Shown: positions 20,134 to 28,892, counted from the first letter of the stretch. The stretch is DNA of 64,000 bases from Geminicoccaceae bacterium (GCA_020638465.1 JACKIM010000002.1:372001-436000), one strand, 5' to 3'. Translations and numbers: made by a program. The notes: generated by a model from the letters alone, not told the origin.

Positions 20134-20227
20134 TGCCCGCCACGGATTTGCGGGATCGTCCGTACTCCCATACCGGTCATGAGCGGCTAGATTGCCGTTT
20201 CGAGGATCCGGACAGAGGGAGGAAGGC

Positions 20228-20953
20228 ATGACGCCCGAAGAATTGTACGCCAAGGCCACGGAGAATCTCGAGCTCATCCGCAGCGAGAGGCCGCGGGTGC
20301 ATGTGCTCACCAATTTCGTCGCCATGAACGTTTCGGCGAATGTGCTGCTCGCGGCCGGGGCCATACCGTCCATGACCATCGACGAAACGGTGATCGAGGA
20401 GTTCGTCGGTTCGGCACGCTCGCTGGTGGTCAATCTCGGCCAGCTCGACCCGTGGCGCAAGATCAGCGTGCCCATGGCCATTGCCGTCGCCAACAAGCTG
20501 GGGCGCCCGTGGCTGCTTGATCCGGTCAAGGTCGACCGTTCGGGCCGCAGGCTCGCCTTTGCGACCCTGCTGATGGATCTGCGGCCGACCGTCCTGCGCT
20601 GCAATCGTGGCGAGGTCGGGACCCTCGAAGGGGCGGCCGGCCTGGTCATCGCCGAGACCGGCGAGGTCGATCATGTCACCGACGGAACCCGGCGGATCGA
20701 CATTCACAACGGCAGTCCGTTGATGGCCCGGATTACCGCCATGGGTTGTGCGCTTTCCGCGCTCAACGGCGCCTTCCTCGCGGTTGACCCGGATCCGTTC
20801 ACGGCCACGGCCAGCGCCCTGCTGGTGTTCGCCATCGCCGGCGACATTGCGGCCGGGAAGGCCGGTGGACCCGGCACCTTCCAGCCGCATCTGATCGATG
20901 CGATCTATCACCTCGATGGTCCCACCATTGCACGACGGGCGAGGATAACGTGA
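20228..20953 (+). CDS. thiM: Hydroxyethylthiazole kinase ThiM (short form)
   Basis: ThiM phosphorylates the thiazole alcohol THZ for thiamine salvage. Family motifs are visible: VLTNFVAMNVSANVLLAAGA (substrate pocket), LLDPVKVDRS, RCNRGEVGTLEGA, GSPLMARITAMGCALSAL with the catalytic-site cysteine, and GGPGTFQPHLIDAIY. At 241 residues it is about 20 shorter than the E. coli enzyme. Aligned from memory, the shortfall is a missing stretch of roughly 28 residues between the RxNxxE segment and the VTG/ETG strand; the GTGC motif reads AMGC. GAGGGAGGAAGG lies just before the ATG. It heads a thi operon behind a TPP riboswitch, which makes the assignment firm despite the shortening. Confidence 0.85.
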   Translation: MTPEELYAKATENLELIRSERPRVHVLTNFVAMNVSANVLLAAGAIPSMTIDETVIEEFVGSARSLVVNLGQLDPWRKISVPMAIAVANKLGRPWLLDPVKVDRSGRRLAFATLLMDLRPTVLRCNRGEVGTLEGAAGLVIAETGEVDHVTDGTRRIDIHNGSPLMARITAMGCALSALNGAFLAVDPDPFTATASALLVFAIAGDIAAGKAGGPGTFQPHLIDAIYHLDGPTIARRARIT

Positions 20954-21591
20954 AACCGGCACTCGACCTCAGGCTGTATGGCATTATCGACCCGGCGCGG
21001 ACCCGGAACAGGGATCCGGTCGAACTGGTCCGGGCGGCGCTGGCCGGCGGCATCACCCTGCTGCAACTGCGCGACAAGCATGCCGGCACGCGCGATTTCG
21101 TCGACATGGCGCGGGCGCTGCATGATGTGTGCGGGCCGGCAGGTGTGCCACTGCTCATCAACGACCGGGTCGATGTGGCGCTGGCGGCCGGGGTGGAGGG
21201 CGTGCATGTCGGACAGAGCGACATGCGGGTCGGGGACGCGCGGCGACTGCTCGGCCCGGACGCGCTCATTGGTCTCACGGTGGACTGTGCCGACGATGCG
21301 CGCGAGGCAGCGAACGGCGAGGTGGACTATGCCGGTATCGGACCGGTCTATGCCACCCGGAGCAAGGATGATGCCGACCCGGCGATCGGGCCGCAGGGGT
21401 TGCGGGAGCGACTGACCCATCTGCGCGGCGTGCCCTGTTGCGGTATCGGTGGCATCACCCATGGGAATGCTGCCGGAGTGATCGAGGCCGGTGCGGGCGG
21501 GGTCTCGGTCATTTCGGACATCTTCATGGCTGACGATGTGGAAGCGTCAGCGCGGCGGTTGCGCCGTATCGTCGAGGACGCGCTGTCATGA
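20950..21591 (+). CDS. thiE: Thiamine-phosphate synthase
   Basis: This 213-residue TIM-barrel enzyme couples HMP-pyrophosphate and thiazole phosphate into thiamine phosphate. Motifs: LLQLRDKHAGTRDF (pyrophosphate site), LLINDRVDVALAAGVEGVHV followed by GQSD, IGPVYATRSKDDA, and GIGGITHGNAAGVIEAGAGG. It starts at GTG 20950, overlapping the thiM stop (GTGA), so it is translationally coupled within the riboswitch-controlled operon. Confidence 0.93.
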   Translation: MKPALDLRLYGIIDPARTRNRDPVELVRAALAGGITLLQLRDKHAGTRDFVDMARALHDVCGPAGVPLLINDRVDVALAAGVEGVHVGQSDMRVGDARRLLGPDALIGLTVDCADDAREAANGEVDYAGIGPVYATRSKDDADPAIGPQGLRERLTHLRGVPCCGIGGITHGNAAGVIEAGAGGVSVISDIFMADDVEASARRLRRIVEDALS

Positions 21592-22412
21592 CGGTCGCGA
21601 GGGCGCTCACCATCGCCGGTTCGGACAGTGGCGGCGGCGCGGGCATCCAGGCCGATCTGAAGACATTCTCCGCTCTGGGTGTATATGGCATGTCGGCCAT
21701 CGCCGCACTGACGGCGCAGAACACGGTGGCGGTCACCGGGATCTTCGACGTCGAACCGGATTTCGTTGCGGCGCAGATCGACGCGGTGATGATGGATATC
21801 GGCGCGGATGCCGTGAAGATCGGCATGCTCGGCCAGGCCGAGGTGATCGAGGTGGTGGCCCGCCGCCTGCGGCACTGGAAGCCACGCTGGGTTGTTGTCG
21901 ATCCGGTGATGGTTGCCAAAAGTGGAGATAAATTGCTGCGCGATGATGCGGTCGAGGCCCTGCGTTGCGAACTGTTGCCGCTCGCGTCGGTGATCACACC
22001 GAACCTGCCGGAGGCGGCTGTTCTGCTGGACGCGCGCGAGGTGGACGACCGGTTGTCGATGGTCAAGGCTGCTCGCGGGCTGGTCGATCTCGGCGCTTCC
22101 GCTGTCCTGCTGAAAGGGGGACATTTGCCAGGTCGGGAATGTCCCGACTTGTTGTTCGACGGGCGTGACGAACACTGGTTCGAGACGGCCCGTCACGACA
22201 CGCGCAATACCCATGGCACCGGCTGCACCCTTTCCTCGGCGATCGCCGCGAATCTCGCGCTCGGCCGGAGCCTGCCCGAGGCCGTTGCCGCGGCCAAGGC
22301 CTACATCGGCGCGGCCATTCGCGCCGCCGACAGGCTCGACATCGGCAAGGGGCACGGTCCGGTGCACCACTTCCACCGCTTGTGGCCAGGAACGGGAGGC
22401 GACGCGCCATGA
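21588..22412 (+). CDS. thiD: HMP/HMP-phosphate kinase ThiD
   Basis: This 274-residue ribokinase-fold enzyme phosphorylates hydroxymethylpyrimidine twice, giving the substrate of ThiE. It opens with LTIAGSDSGGGAGIQADLKT, the family signature. DPVMVAKSGDKLL and the catalytic/anion-hole motif NTHGTGCTLSSAIAANLA are also present. It overlaps thiE at its start (ATGA). Its own stop overlaps an ATG at 22409 that is out of frame with the permease that follows. Confidence 0.94.
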   Translation: MTVARALTIAGSDSGGGAGIQADLKTFSALGVYGMSAIAALTAQNTVAVTGIFDVEPDFVAAQIDAVMMDIGADAVKIGMLGQAEVIEVVARRLRHWKPRWVVVDPVMVAKSGDKLLRDDAVEALRCELLPLASVITPNLPEAAVLLDAREVDDRLSMVKAARGLVDLGASAVLLKGGHLPGRECPDLLFDGRDEHWFETARHDTRNTHGTGCTLSSAIAANLALGRSLPEAVAAAKAYIGAAIRAADRLDIGKGHGPVHHFHRLWPGTGGDAP

Positions 22413-22510
22413 ACCTCCGCCATTGCCGCATCCCCATGCGGCCGGATCCTTGCGTGAACGGGCGATCCAGAGCCTTCCCGGGAGCCCGGCCGGTTGGCGT
22501 GCGGGGCTGA
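22409..22510 (+). other. Short ORF coupled to thiD, out of frame with the permease
   Basis: An ATG overlaps the thiD stop as ATGA and opens a 33-codon frame rich in Arg, Pro and Cys. Its TGA at 22508-22510 lies just inside the predicted permease start at 22494. Two readings fit. It may be a leader ORF whose termination lets ribosomes re-initiate at the permease start. Alternatively it may be the remnant of the original permease start, separated by a frameshift. No homology is recognised. Confidence 0.3.
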
Positions 22511-23279
22511 GAAGGGATGGCAGCGCGCCATCGTCACCGCCCTGGGCCTGCTGGCCCTGTGGCAGGCGGTGGTCGTCGTCAGCGGCGCGCCACCCTACAT
22601 CCTGCCCGGTCCGGCAGGCGTTCTGCACACGCTCGTCACCCGCGCCCCGCTCATCCTCTCGCACGCCTGGATCACTGCGTCGGAGATCCTGCTCGGCTTC
22701 GCGATTGGCGTCGCGGTGGGCATCGCCTCGGGGCTGCTGCTCGCGAGCTTCGATGGCGCACGCCGCTGGCTGCTGCCGGTGCTGGTCATGAGCCAGGCCC
22801 TTCCGGTCTTCGCGCTCGCCCCGGTGCTGGTGCTGTGGCTGGGGTACGGCATGGGCTCGAAGATCGCCATGGCCGTGCTCATCATCTATTTCCCGGTCAC
22901 CGCCGCGCTCCATGACGGCCTGCGCCGCTGCGATCGCGAGATCCTCGACCTGGCCCGCCTGCTCGGCGCCACCCGCCTCGACACCCTGCGGCTCATCCGC
23001 ATCCCCGCCGCCCTGCCGGCCCTGGGCTCGGGGCTGCGGGTCGCTGCCTCGGTGGCTCCCATCGGTGCCGTGGTGGGCGAATGGGTGGGGTCGTCCGGCG
23101 GCCTTGGCTTCCTCATGCTGCACGCCAACGCCCGCATGCAGATCGACCTGATGTTCGCGAGCCTTCTGGTGCTGGCCGCCATGGCGCTGGCCCTCTACCT
23201 CGCCGTCGACCGTACCGCCCGGCTCATGGCCCCCTGGCAGCTCGAAACCGATCTCGACAACAATATGGGAATTTCCTGA
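22494..23279 (+). CDS. ABC transporter permease, HMP uptake type (ThiX-like)
   Basis: A 261-residue inner-membrane permease with six or so helices and the cytoplasmic EAA loop LARLLGATRLDTLRLIRIPA, as in SsuC/TauC-type importers. The context (thiD before, a pyrimidine-type NMT1 binding protein after) suggests uptake of HMP or formylaminopyrimidine. A stop at 22455 bounds the frame, and the only reasonable start is TTG 22494; there is no ATG before the first helix. It overlaps the next gene as TGATG. An ATPase subunit, needed for function, is not encoded here. Confidence 0.82.
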   Translation: MACGAEKGWQRAIVTALGLLALWQAVVVVSGAPPYILPGPAGVLHTLVTRAPLILSHAWITASEILLGFAIGVAVGIASGLLLASFDGARRWLLPVLVMSQALPVFALAPVLVLWLGYGMGSKIAMAVLIIYFPVTAALHDGLRRCDREILDLARLLGATRLDTLRLIRIPAALPALGSGLRVAASVAPIGAVVGEWVGSSGGLGFLMLHANARMQIDLMFASLLVLAAMALALYLAVDRTARLMAPWQLETDLDNNMGIS

Positions 23280-24232
23280 TGCGTGTCCTTCCCGTCCTGG
23301 CAGCCGCCGCGGCCCTGGCTGTCGTCGCTGTCGCAGCACCGTCGCAGGCCGCCGACAAGCTTACGGTCATGCTCGACTGGTTCATCAATCCCGACCACGG
23401 CCCGCTGGTGGTCGCCCGCGAGAAGGGCTTCTTCGCGGCCCAGGATCTCGACGTCGAACTGATCGCTCCTGCCGACCCGAACGATCCGCCCAAGCTGGTT
23501 GCCGCCGGCGACGCGGACATCGCACTGACCTACCAGCCGCAGCTTCACCTCCAGGTCGATGCGGGCCTGCCGCTGGCGCGCATCGGTACCGCCATCGCCA
23601 CGCCGCTCAACAGCCTGGTCGTTCTCGCCGACGGTCCCATCGCCTCGATCGGCGACCTCAGGGACCGCAAGATCGGCTTTTCGGTCGGCGGTTTCGAGGA
23701 AGCCATCCTCGGTGCGATGCTCGGTGCGCACGGCCTGTCCCTCGATGACGTCGAACTCGTCAATGTCAATTTTTCCCTGTCGCCCTCCGTCATTTCCGGT
23801 CAGGTGGACGGTGTCATCGGCGCCTTCCGCAATTTCGAGCTCAACCAGATGGACCTTGTCGACCGCCCCGGCCGGGCCTTCTATCCGGAAGAGGAGGGAG
23901 TGCCGGCCTATGACGAACTGATCTACGTCGCCCATGCCGGCAATCTCGACCGGCCGGAACTGCGCCGCTTTCTCGCCGCTGTCGAACAGGCCACCCACTG
24001 GCTCGTCAACCATCCCGATGAAGCCTTCGACATCTTCAGGGCCACGGGCGAGGAGCTGGATGACGAACTCAACGCCCGGGCATGGCGCGATACCCTGCCG
24101 CGATTCTCGCTGGCACCGGCCGCACTCGACCATCATCGCTATATCCGCTTTGCCCGGTTCCTCGCCGACCAGGGGCTCGTAAAGGATGTCCCGCCGATCG
24201 ATAGCTACGCCCGCGACCTGTTCGCGGAATAG
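23279..24232 (+). CDS. ABC transporter substrate-binding protein, NMT1/THI5-like (ThiY type)
   Basis: A 317-residue periplasmic protein. A signal peptide of about 23 residues ends at PSQAADKL. The mature part begins LTVMLDWFINPDHGPLVVAR, the pattern of THI5/NMT1-family pyrimidine-binding proteins, and has IGFSVGGFEEAILGAML as the ligand-site segment. The WFxNPDH pattern is what separates thiamine-precursor binders from the sulfonate and nitrate relatives. It is the last recognisable gene of the thi operon, coupled to the permease. Confidence 0.87.
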   Translation: MRVLPVLAAAAALAVVAVAAPSQAADKLTVMLDWFINPDHGPLVVAREKGFFAAQDLDVELIAPADPNDPPKLVAAGDADIALTYQPQLHLQVDAGLPLARIGTAIATPLNSLVVLADGPIASIGDLRDRKIGFSVGGFEEAILGAMLGAHGLSLDDVELVNVNFSLSPSVISGQVDGVIGAFRNFELNQMDLVDRPGRAFYPEEEGVPAYDELIYVAHAGNLDRPELRRFLAAVEQATHWLVNHPDEAFDIFRATGEELDDELNARAWRDTLPRFSLAPAALDHHRYIRFARFLADQGLVKDVPPIDSYARDLFAE

Positions 24233-24268
24233 GAAGGTGCCGGTCCTGCCTCCAATTTTCGTAGAATT

Positions 24269-24841
24269 TTATCGATCGGGGCGAATCCGGTGCGCGCGTG
24301 TGATGGCTCTTGCGGTGGGGAAGGTCTCCACGGGGGGAGGGATGGCGCTCCGGGATGCATGGCCCGCCGCCCGCAGTGGCCGGGCATCGGCCGGAGCCAC
24401 AACCGCAACGCGCATGTAGCGAAGGGCTACAGGTGCGGCGGGAGCGGCCGCGATGAGGGCAGGCCGCATCCGCTGCCACGCCTCGCGCCGATGGGTGCGA
24501 TGGGCCAGTTCGGCGTCAACCGTCCGCGGGCCTTCAACCTCGTCCAGGTACATCATCCGCCAGAAATCGCGGTAATACCCGGCCGCCATGATGGCAAAAC
24601 GCAACTGCCGGGCGAGATCGCCGCCCCTGAGCGTGGCGTAGCAGAACGAACCCGCCGGTATCCGCAGGAAGCCGGGCAGGGCCACCTCGCGGACCCCGCC
24701 ATGTGCCCTGCGCCGCGACACCAGCAGCCAGCCCAGCAGCAGGAGCCGCCCCAGGCACAGCAACAGGATCTCCCGCCCCGCCGACAGCGGCGGGCGCACG
24801 GGATTTCCGGCAGGAACGGGGCTCGGGGCACATCGTGTCAT
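24269..24841 (-). CDS. Hypothetical protein with N-terminal membrane segment
   Basis: I do not recognise this 190-residue protein. Residues 24-42 (REILLLCLGRLLLLGWLLV) form one hydrophobic helix, followed by basic residues, consistent with an N-in or signal-anchor topology. The middle (FAIMAAGYYRDFWRMMYLDE) is amphipathic and protein-like, while the C-terminus is Ala/Pro/Arg-rich. The plus strand over the same stretch also stays open but its composition is less protein-like. It converges on the thi operon and is followed by a 7-bp hairpin at 24876-24893 that overlaps the neighbouring gene's 3' end. Confidence 0.42.
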   Translation of the reverse strand: MTRCAPSPVPAGNPVRPPLSAGREILLLCLGRLLLLGWLLVSRRRAHGGVREVALPGFLRIPAGSFCYATLRGGDLARQLRFAIMAAGYYRDFWRMMYLDEVEGPRTVDAELAHRTHRREAWQRMRPALIAAAPAAPVALRYMRVAVVAPADARPLRAAGHASRSAIPPPVETFPTARAITRAHRIRPDR

Positions 24842-24893
24842 GCTCCCGTACCTGCCATGAACCCTATCGAAAAGTCAAGGAAATAATTCCTTG

Positions 24894-26552
24894 TCAGAAG
24901 CCTTCCAGCCGTTCGCCCTTCGGCCAGGTGATCGCATAGCCGAAGCGCAGATCCATGGATGCCCCCGGCTGGAGCGTTTCCGTCCAGGCCATCACGCCGC
25001 GCTTGCGGTCCCGGTCGACGGTGGTGGGCGGAGTGGTGTCGTCGAGCATCTCGACCGTGATATCCTCGTCCTGGGGCACCGGCATCTGGTCGAGGATCGT
25101 CAGTTCGATCGCCGTCCGGTGATGGTTGGTGGCATCGATGAGGTAGCGCCGTTCCTCGCGCTGATAGCTGTTGATGATGCCCTCGCTCGAACGCGCGCCG
25201 GTATCGAGCCGGTAGTCGATGGCAATGGCGTCGTCGAGCCCGAAGGACAGGTCCCGGGTTTCGCCCGGCTGCATCGCATCGAGCCGGCCCGTGCCCACCA
25301 GCGCGTCGTCGCGGAACAGGGTGATCATGCCGGCCGGCCACGGCGCCCCGCCCGGCTGTGTCAGGCGGGCCACCAGATAGGCATGCCGGTCGAACTTCGG
25401 CACCGCCTCGGCGCGAAGCTCGACCGGAACCTCGCCGCGGCCGATGACCATCTCGTGCTGCGACCGGTCGGACGGCACGCTCACCCGACCCTCGACGTTG
25501 TAGCTGGCCGCGAACTCGGAAACCTCCGCGGTGGCCATCACCGGTGCAGGCGCGCTTCCGGCCGTGACGTCATCGGACATCGCGAGATTGCCGGCCATGT
25601 CCTGGGCTTCCGACTTGCCGAACTGGCTACGGCTCATGACGACCGACGGCTGAACCGGGCGTGCAATATCCACCCGCCAGGGTTGCAGTTCGGCCAGTTC
25701 GCCGCGCCCTGGCGCGGTGGTCGAGAAGGCCAGCAGGACATTGTCCCACGCCTCGCCGGTCCCCTGTGACACCGAACCGTACTGGGTCACGGTCACCGTG
25801 CGGCCTTCGCTCGCCAGCCGCGCATCGTATTGCGGCTGCCATGAGGCCCCCGTCACCTGATAGGTCAGCTCGAAGGTCACTTCCGTGGCCCGGTCGGCCT
25901 GGACATCGACAGCCGCCTCCAGCACGGCGCGGGCCCCGGTGGCGAGCTGATGCAGTTCGCGCCGGGCGCGGTCGGCCCGTCTGGCCAGCTGGGCAAGGTC
26001 CTCCTCGGCCAGGCGGATGGCATCGAGGGCCTCGCCGGAGCCCGACACCAGCTTGGCCCAGCCCCTTTCCCACGTGTCGGGGTCGATCGCGCCGGTGTCG
26101 ACCCTGTCATTGATCTGCGCGGCGGTGCTTTCGCCCAGCCTGCCGATGAAGTCGAGCTTGATCCGCTGCGCCTTGATCCGGTCCTCGCGGATGCGCTGCT
26201 GGCTTTGCAGGGCCTCGATCTCCTGGGTCAGTTCGCGCTCGCGCTCCTCCACCAGCTCGGCCTTCTCCCGCTCGGTCAGCGCTACCCGGCCCAGCTGCCA
26301 GTCTTCGCCGCCGCCGCGGCTGCGCAGGCTCGCTCGCATGACGGCCACCGGCAGGTCAGAGAGGATCACCCGGTTGCTTCCGGAGGGTACCTGCGCGCGC
26401 ACCACCCGCGTGACCTGGGCCCGGTCGGCGTAGACGGTCACGGCGTCGATCCGCGAGGTTCCCTCGACATCGGCCGCACACGCCGAAGGAGGAATGGCCA
26501 GGAGTGGGACCGCAAGCAGAACGGGAGCGGCACAGGCAAACCTGAGGGTCAT
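24894..26552 (-). CDS. DUF4139 (mucoidy inhibitor MuiA-like) secreted protein
   Basis: A 552-residue exported protein with a signal peptide ending near PPSACAADVE. The N-terminal domain (DAVTVYADRAQVTRVVRAQV) is DUF4140-like. A coiled-coil (residues about 85-215, rich in Glu, Arg and Gln) follows. The C-terminal DUF4139 part includes LTYQVTGASWQPQYDARL and a long all-beta region. Members are known mainly by the MuiA name and their molecular function is not settled. The ATG at 26552 is chosen because it gives a clean signal peptide. It diverges from the radical SAM gene. Confidence 0.85.
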   Translation of the reverse strand: MTLRFACAAPVLLAVPLLAIPPSACAADVEGTSRIDAVTVYADRAQVTRVVRAQVPSGSNRVILSDLPVAVMRASLRSRGGGEDWQLGRVALTEREKAELVEERERELTQEIEALQSQQRIREDRIKAQRIKLDFIGRLGESTAAQINDRVDTGAIDPDTWERGWAKLVSGSGEALDAIRLAEEDLAQLARRADRARRELHQLATGARAVLEAAVDVQADRATEVTFELTYQVTGASWQPQYDARLASEGRTVTVTQYGSVSQGTGEAWDNVLLAFSTTAPGRGELAELQPWRVDIARPVQPSVVMSRSQFGKSEAQDMAGNLAMSDDVTAGSAPAPVMATAEVSEFAASYNVEGRVSVPSDRSQHEMVIGRGEVPVELRAEAVPKFDRHAYLVARLTQPGGAPWPAGMITLFRDDALVGTGRLDAMQPGETRDLSFGLDDAIAIDYRLDTGARSSEGIINSYQREERRYLIDATNHHRTAIELTILDQMPVPQDEDITVEMLDDTTPPTTVDRDRKRGVMAWTETLQPGASMDLRFGYAITWPKGERLEGF

Positions 26553-26813
26553 GAAACACGGCCTTTGCAAGCATGAAAACAACTGGGGATCGTTGATAAG
26601 GCCATATGGACGCTGGGAAAAGAGGTTCGTCGCCATTGGGGGAACTACGCATGACGGCGGGGTTCGCGGCGGGTGGGATGACTTCGTCCATGGAGTGGAA
26701 ATGCCTGGAACAGGAGGCCATGAGGGGCCGGCCCGCGATGTCGCCGGCTGGACAGGGAGGATGGTTCCGGTCTAGATTGTTCGTGAAATGTTCCTGGATG
26801 GGGAGAGTGGGAA

Positions 26814-27890
26814 ATGACAAGGGCGACCGTACTCAAGGGCCGCGGTGCGGCGAGCAATCCGGCCAGCCGTTTCGACAGCCTGAGCGGGGAGCCGGTCGAT
26901 GACGGCTGGTCGTCGCTGGAGGAGGTGATGGGTGCGCTGCCGCCGGTGACCGAGATCCTTGCCGATGCCACCCGTACGGTGATTGCCCGCAACGACAGCC
27001 CGGACATCCCCTTCGACCAGTCGGTCAATCCCTATCGCGGCTGCGAGCATGGCTGCATCTACTGCTATGCGCGGCCGACCCACAATTATCTCGGAATGTC
27101 GTCGGGCATCGACTTCGAGACGAAGATCCTGGCCAAGCATGACGTGGCGGCCCTGCTGCGCGCCGAACTGGCGAAGCCCTCCTACCGCTGCCGGCCACTG
27201 GCGCTCGGCACCAATACCGATCCCTACCAGCCGATCGAGCGGCAATTGTCGCTGACCCGCTCCATTCTCGAAGTGCTGCGCGACTGCCGGCATCCGGTGG
27301 GGATCGTCACCAAGTCGTCGCTCGTGCTGCGCGATCTTGACATCCTGGGCGACATGGCGCGCAACGGGCTGGTACGGGTCTATCTGTCGGTGACCACCCT
27401 GGATCGCACGCTGGCCCGGCGGCTGGAGCCGCGGGCCACGGCACCGCACCGGCGGCTGGAGACCATCGGGATGCTGGATGGAGCGGGCATTCCGGCCGGC
27501 GTGATGACGGCACCGGTGATCCCGGGACTGAACGATCACGAGATCGAGAGCCTGCTCGAGGCCGCGCGCGATGCCGGCGCGAAGGGCGCGGGTTATGTGC
27601 TGCTGCGGCTGCCGCACGACGTCAAGGAGCTCTTCCATGAGTGGCTGGAGCAGCATTACCCCTTGCGCCGGCGCCATGTGCTCTCACTTCTCGGTCAGAT
27701 GCGTGGCGGGAAGCTCAACGATCCCGCCTTCAACACGAGAATGCGGGGGACGGGTGTCTATGCCGATCTCATCCAGCGACGTTTCCGCCGGGCCTGCGAG
27801 AGGCTGGGGCTCAATCGGGAGCGCATGCCATCGCGCTGCGACCTGTTCCGTCAGCCCGGGCGCGACGGTCAGCTCGACCTGTTCGCCTGA
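26814..27890 (+). CDS. Radical SAM protein, PA0069 family
   Basis: A 358-residue radical SAM enzyme. The cluster-binding motif CEHGCIYCY supplies Cys77, 81 and 84, preceded by SVNPYRGCEHGC, which is the family's landmark. Later motifs include ALGTNTDPYQPIE and VGIVTKSSLVLRDLD, as in spore-photoproduct-lyase-like proteins. The C-terminal part (MRGTGVYADLIQRRFRRAC) is specific to this Rv2578c/PA0069 group, whose reaction is unknown to me. GGAGAG precedes the ATG. Confidence 0.88.
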   Translation: MTRATVLKGRGAASNPASRFDSLSGEPVDDGWSSLEEVMGALPPVTEILADATRTVIARNDSPDIPFDQSVNPYRGCEHGCIYCYARPTHNYLGMSSGIDFETKILAKHDVAALLRAELAKPSYRCRPLALGTNTDPYQPIERQLSLTRSILEVLRDCRHPVGIVTKSSLVLRDLDILGDMARNGLVRVYLSVTTLDRTLARRLEPRATAPHRRLETIGMLDGAGIPAGVMTAPVIPGLNDHEIESLLEAARDAGAKGAGYVLLRLPHDVKELFHEWLEQHYPLRRRHVLSLLGQMRGGKLNDPAFNTRMRGTGVYADLIQRRFRRACERLGLNRERMPSRCDLFRQPGRDGQLDLFA

Positions 27891-27920
27891 GGGGAATGTT
27901 GCGACGAGGGGAATGGCGCC

Positions 27921-28136
27921 ATGGGGATGATGCCGACGCTGATCCTGCTCCTGGCCGGGCTGGGACTGGGTGGCTACTGCCTGTGGTACGAGCGGCGGCC
28001 GCGAGAACTGGGCGACGTGGGGATGTTCCCCTCGACGATCCTGCTGATGGTTTCCGTGCTGGGAGTCGTGCTGGCGCTCGCCCATCTCGTGACCCTGGTG
28101 ACGGGGGTGCAACTCAGGGGACGCGGCATGTTCTGA
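27921..28136 (+). CDS. Small two-helix membrane protein
   Basis: A 71-residue protein. It has a hydrophobic segment at residues 5-21 (PTLILLLAGLGLGGYCL), a short basic/acidic loop (YERRPRELGD) and a second segment from about 37 to 60 (PSTILLMVSVLGVVLALAHLV). No family is recognised. It follows the radical SAM gene by 30 bases and has a GAGGGGAA ribosome site, so it is probably expressed with it. Good membrane periodicity makes it likely to be real. Confidence 0.62.
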   Translation: MGMMPTLILLLAGLGLGGYCLWYERRPRELGDVGMFPSTILLMVSVLGVVLALAHLVTLVTGVQLRGRGMF

Positions 28137-28268
28137 AAGGCCGGGGTACGGCGGCCGATGTGCAAAGCGGCATGGACGCCGCGCCTTGCCTTGCCTTATA
28201 TGGGGTGGAGAATGATCGCCGTGCCGACAGGGCATCGGGCCGAAGACGCCGAGAAAGTGGAAAGCGAC

Positions 28269-28892
28269 ATGGAACCGTTTACGAGGGTCGAGGGCATTGC
28301 CGCCCCGTTACCGATGATCAACGTCGATACCGACATGATCATTCCCAAGCAGTTCCTCAAGACGATCAAGCGCACCGGCCTTGGCGTCAACCTGTTCGAC
28401 GAGATGCGCTACGATCTCGATGGCAGGGAGATCGCCGATTTCGTGCTCAACAGGGAACCCTACCGGCATGCCGGCGTTCTCATCGCCGGGGAGAATTTCG
28501 GCTGCGGGTCGAGCCGCGAGCACGCTCCCTGGGCGCTGCTCGATTTCGGCATACGTTGCGTCATCGCCCCGTCCTTTGCCGACATCTTCTTCAACAACTG
28601 TTTCAAGAACGGCGTGCTGCCGATCGTCCTGCCGCAGGAAACCGTCGAACTGCTGATGAAGGAGGCCGAGGAGGCCGATGGCCGCCCGTTCGTCATCGAT
28701 CTCGAGAAGCAGGAAATCGTCCGTCCGACGGGCAATGCACCGGTGGCCTTCGATGTCGACCCGTTCCGTCGTCACTGCCTGCTCAACGGTCTCGACGATG
28801 TCGGGCTGACCATGCAGAAGAGCCGGGAAATCGACTCGTTCGAGGGGGCACAGAAGTCCAGCCAGCCCTGGCTTTACGGTTCAGCGGCTTGA
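28269..28892 (+). CDS. leuD: 3-isopropylmalate dehydratase small subunit
   Basis: This 207-residue subunit pairs with LeuC to isomerise isopropylmalate in leucine synthesis. Signature segments are INVDTDMIIPKQFLKTIKRT, LIAGENFGCGSSREHAPWAL and CVIAPSFADIFFNNCFKNGV. The ATG at 28269 gives the canonical N-terminus MEPFTRVEGIAAPLP; the frame is open upstream to 28158 but that extension is not family-like. leuC and leuB are not adjacent here. Confidence 0.95.
   Translation: MEPFTRVEGIAAPLPMINVDTDMIIPKQFLKTIKRTGLGVNLFDEMRYDLDGREIADFVLNREPYRHAGVLIAGENFGCGSSREHAPWALLDFGIRCVIAPSFADIFFNNCFKNGVLPIVLPQETVELLMKEAEEADGRPFVIDLEKQEIVRPTGNAPVAFDVDPFRRHCLLNGLDDVGLTMQKSREIDSFEGAQKSSQPWLYGSAA

Noticed and set aside
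21348..23339. 663-codon open frame on the minus strand across thiE, thiD and the permease
   Set aside because: It lies antisense to three recognised genes; the translation is low-complexity and polar with no domain.
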